The position numbers and the translations under genes are program-made. A DNA stretch of 6,296 nucleotides from Clostridiales bacterium (GTDB taxonomy: Bacteria > Bacillota > Clostridia > Oscillospirales > Acutalibacteraceae). The number at the start of each line of letters is the position of its first letter. Position 1 is the stretch's first letter. Below the pieces are notes generated by a model, which had not been told where the DNA came from, searched no databases, and worked only from the letters and a program-made list of their open reading frames with translations. Below are positions 6,258-6,296 of this stretch, in pieces. The stretch spans positions 1 to 6,296 of the forward strand of contig JAJQGZ010000143.1 in NCBI GenBank assembly GCA_021200075.1. The letters run 5' to 3'.

Positions 6258-6293
6258 ACATGGTTTACAAAATGTCCGAGGACATGGTTTACA
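6258..6293. repeat. Direct repeat of ACATGGTTTACA with a central palindrome; possible mobile-element end
   Basis: ACATGGTTTACA occurs at 6258-6269 and again at 6282-6293, with a 24-base period. An inverted repeat, ATGTCC-GA-GGACAT (6272-6285), spans the junction. Spaced copies of a 12-base motif are typical of transposase-binding sites at insertion-sequence ends, for example the multiple terminal repeats of IS21-type elements. No transposase is inside the window, so this is only a candidate element edge; a regulator-binding array is the alternative. Confidence 0.4.
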
Positions 6294-6296
6294 CTT

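Noticed and set aside
1..6296. tRNA, rRNA or CRISPR array
   Set aside because: I saw no cloverleaf, no rRNA-like conserved stretch, and no array of regularly spaced repeats; the only direct repeat is the two-copy 12-base motif at the right edge.

Overview
The window looks like a chromosomal segment of a strictly anaerobic, glycan-degrading, low-to-mid GC Firmicute, probably a gut Clostridia member (Oscillospiraceae/Lachnospiraceae-like). Three things point there: a Cys-type sulfatase paired with an oxygen-sensitive radical-SAM maturase, a SpoIIQ-like sporulation peptidase, and Firmicute-style signals (AGGAGG Shine-Dalgarno sites, a near-consensus sigma-A promoter, short stem-loop terminators). 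The assignment is inferred from gene content, not from a taxonomic marker.

Layout. Bases 1-316 are intergenic: a small hairpin (99-115), a rho-independent terminator (184-222) and a strong promoter (243-271). They lead into a plus-strand pair: a membrane-anchored sulfatase (317-2347) with five N-terminal transmembrane segments, and an anaerobic sulfatase-maturating enzyme (start best placed at TTG 2493, end 3587). A GC-rich double-hairpin repeat (2371-2432) sits between them. A bidirectional terminator (3623-3660) separates this pair from two minus-strand genes. These are a SpoIIQ-like M23 peptidase gene broken by one frameshift (4373-3664) and, upstream of it, a membrane-anchored GH30-type glycosidase (6091-4475). 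The last 205 bases are intergenic and dense in inverted and direct repeats, possibly the edge of a mobile element.

How the genes may work together. The maturase would convert Cys248 of the sulfatase to formylglycine, so the two form a self-sufficient enzyme/activator unit. The sulfatase and the GH30 enzyme are both predicted to be anchored in the membrane with catalytic domains outside. That fits desulfation and endo-cleavage of a host or plant glycan at the cell surface, but the substrate cannot be read from sequence. The SpoIIQ-like gene is probably unrelated to glycan use.

Most interesting points: (i) a forespore-type (sigma-F/sigma-G-like) promoter candidate lying inside a stem-loop that would hide the Shine-Dalgarno site of the SpoIIQ-like gene on read-through transcripts; (ii) the frameshift in that sporulation gene; (iii) the polytopic membrane domain fused to a formylglycine sulfatase; (iv) a repeat that has added a spurious N-terminal extension to the maturase reading frame.
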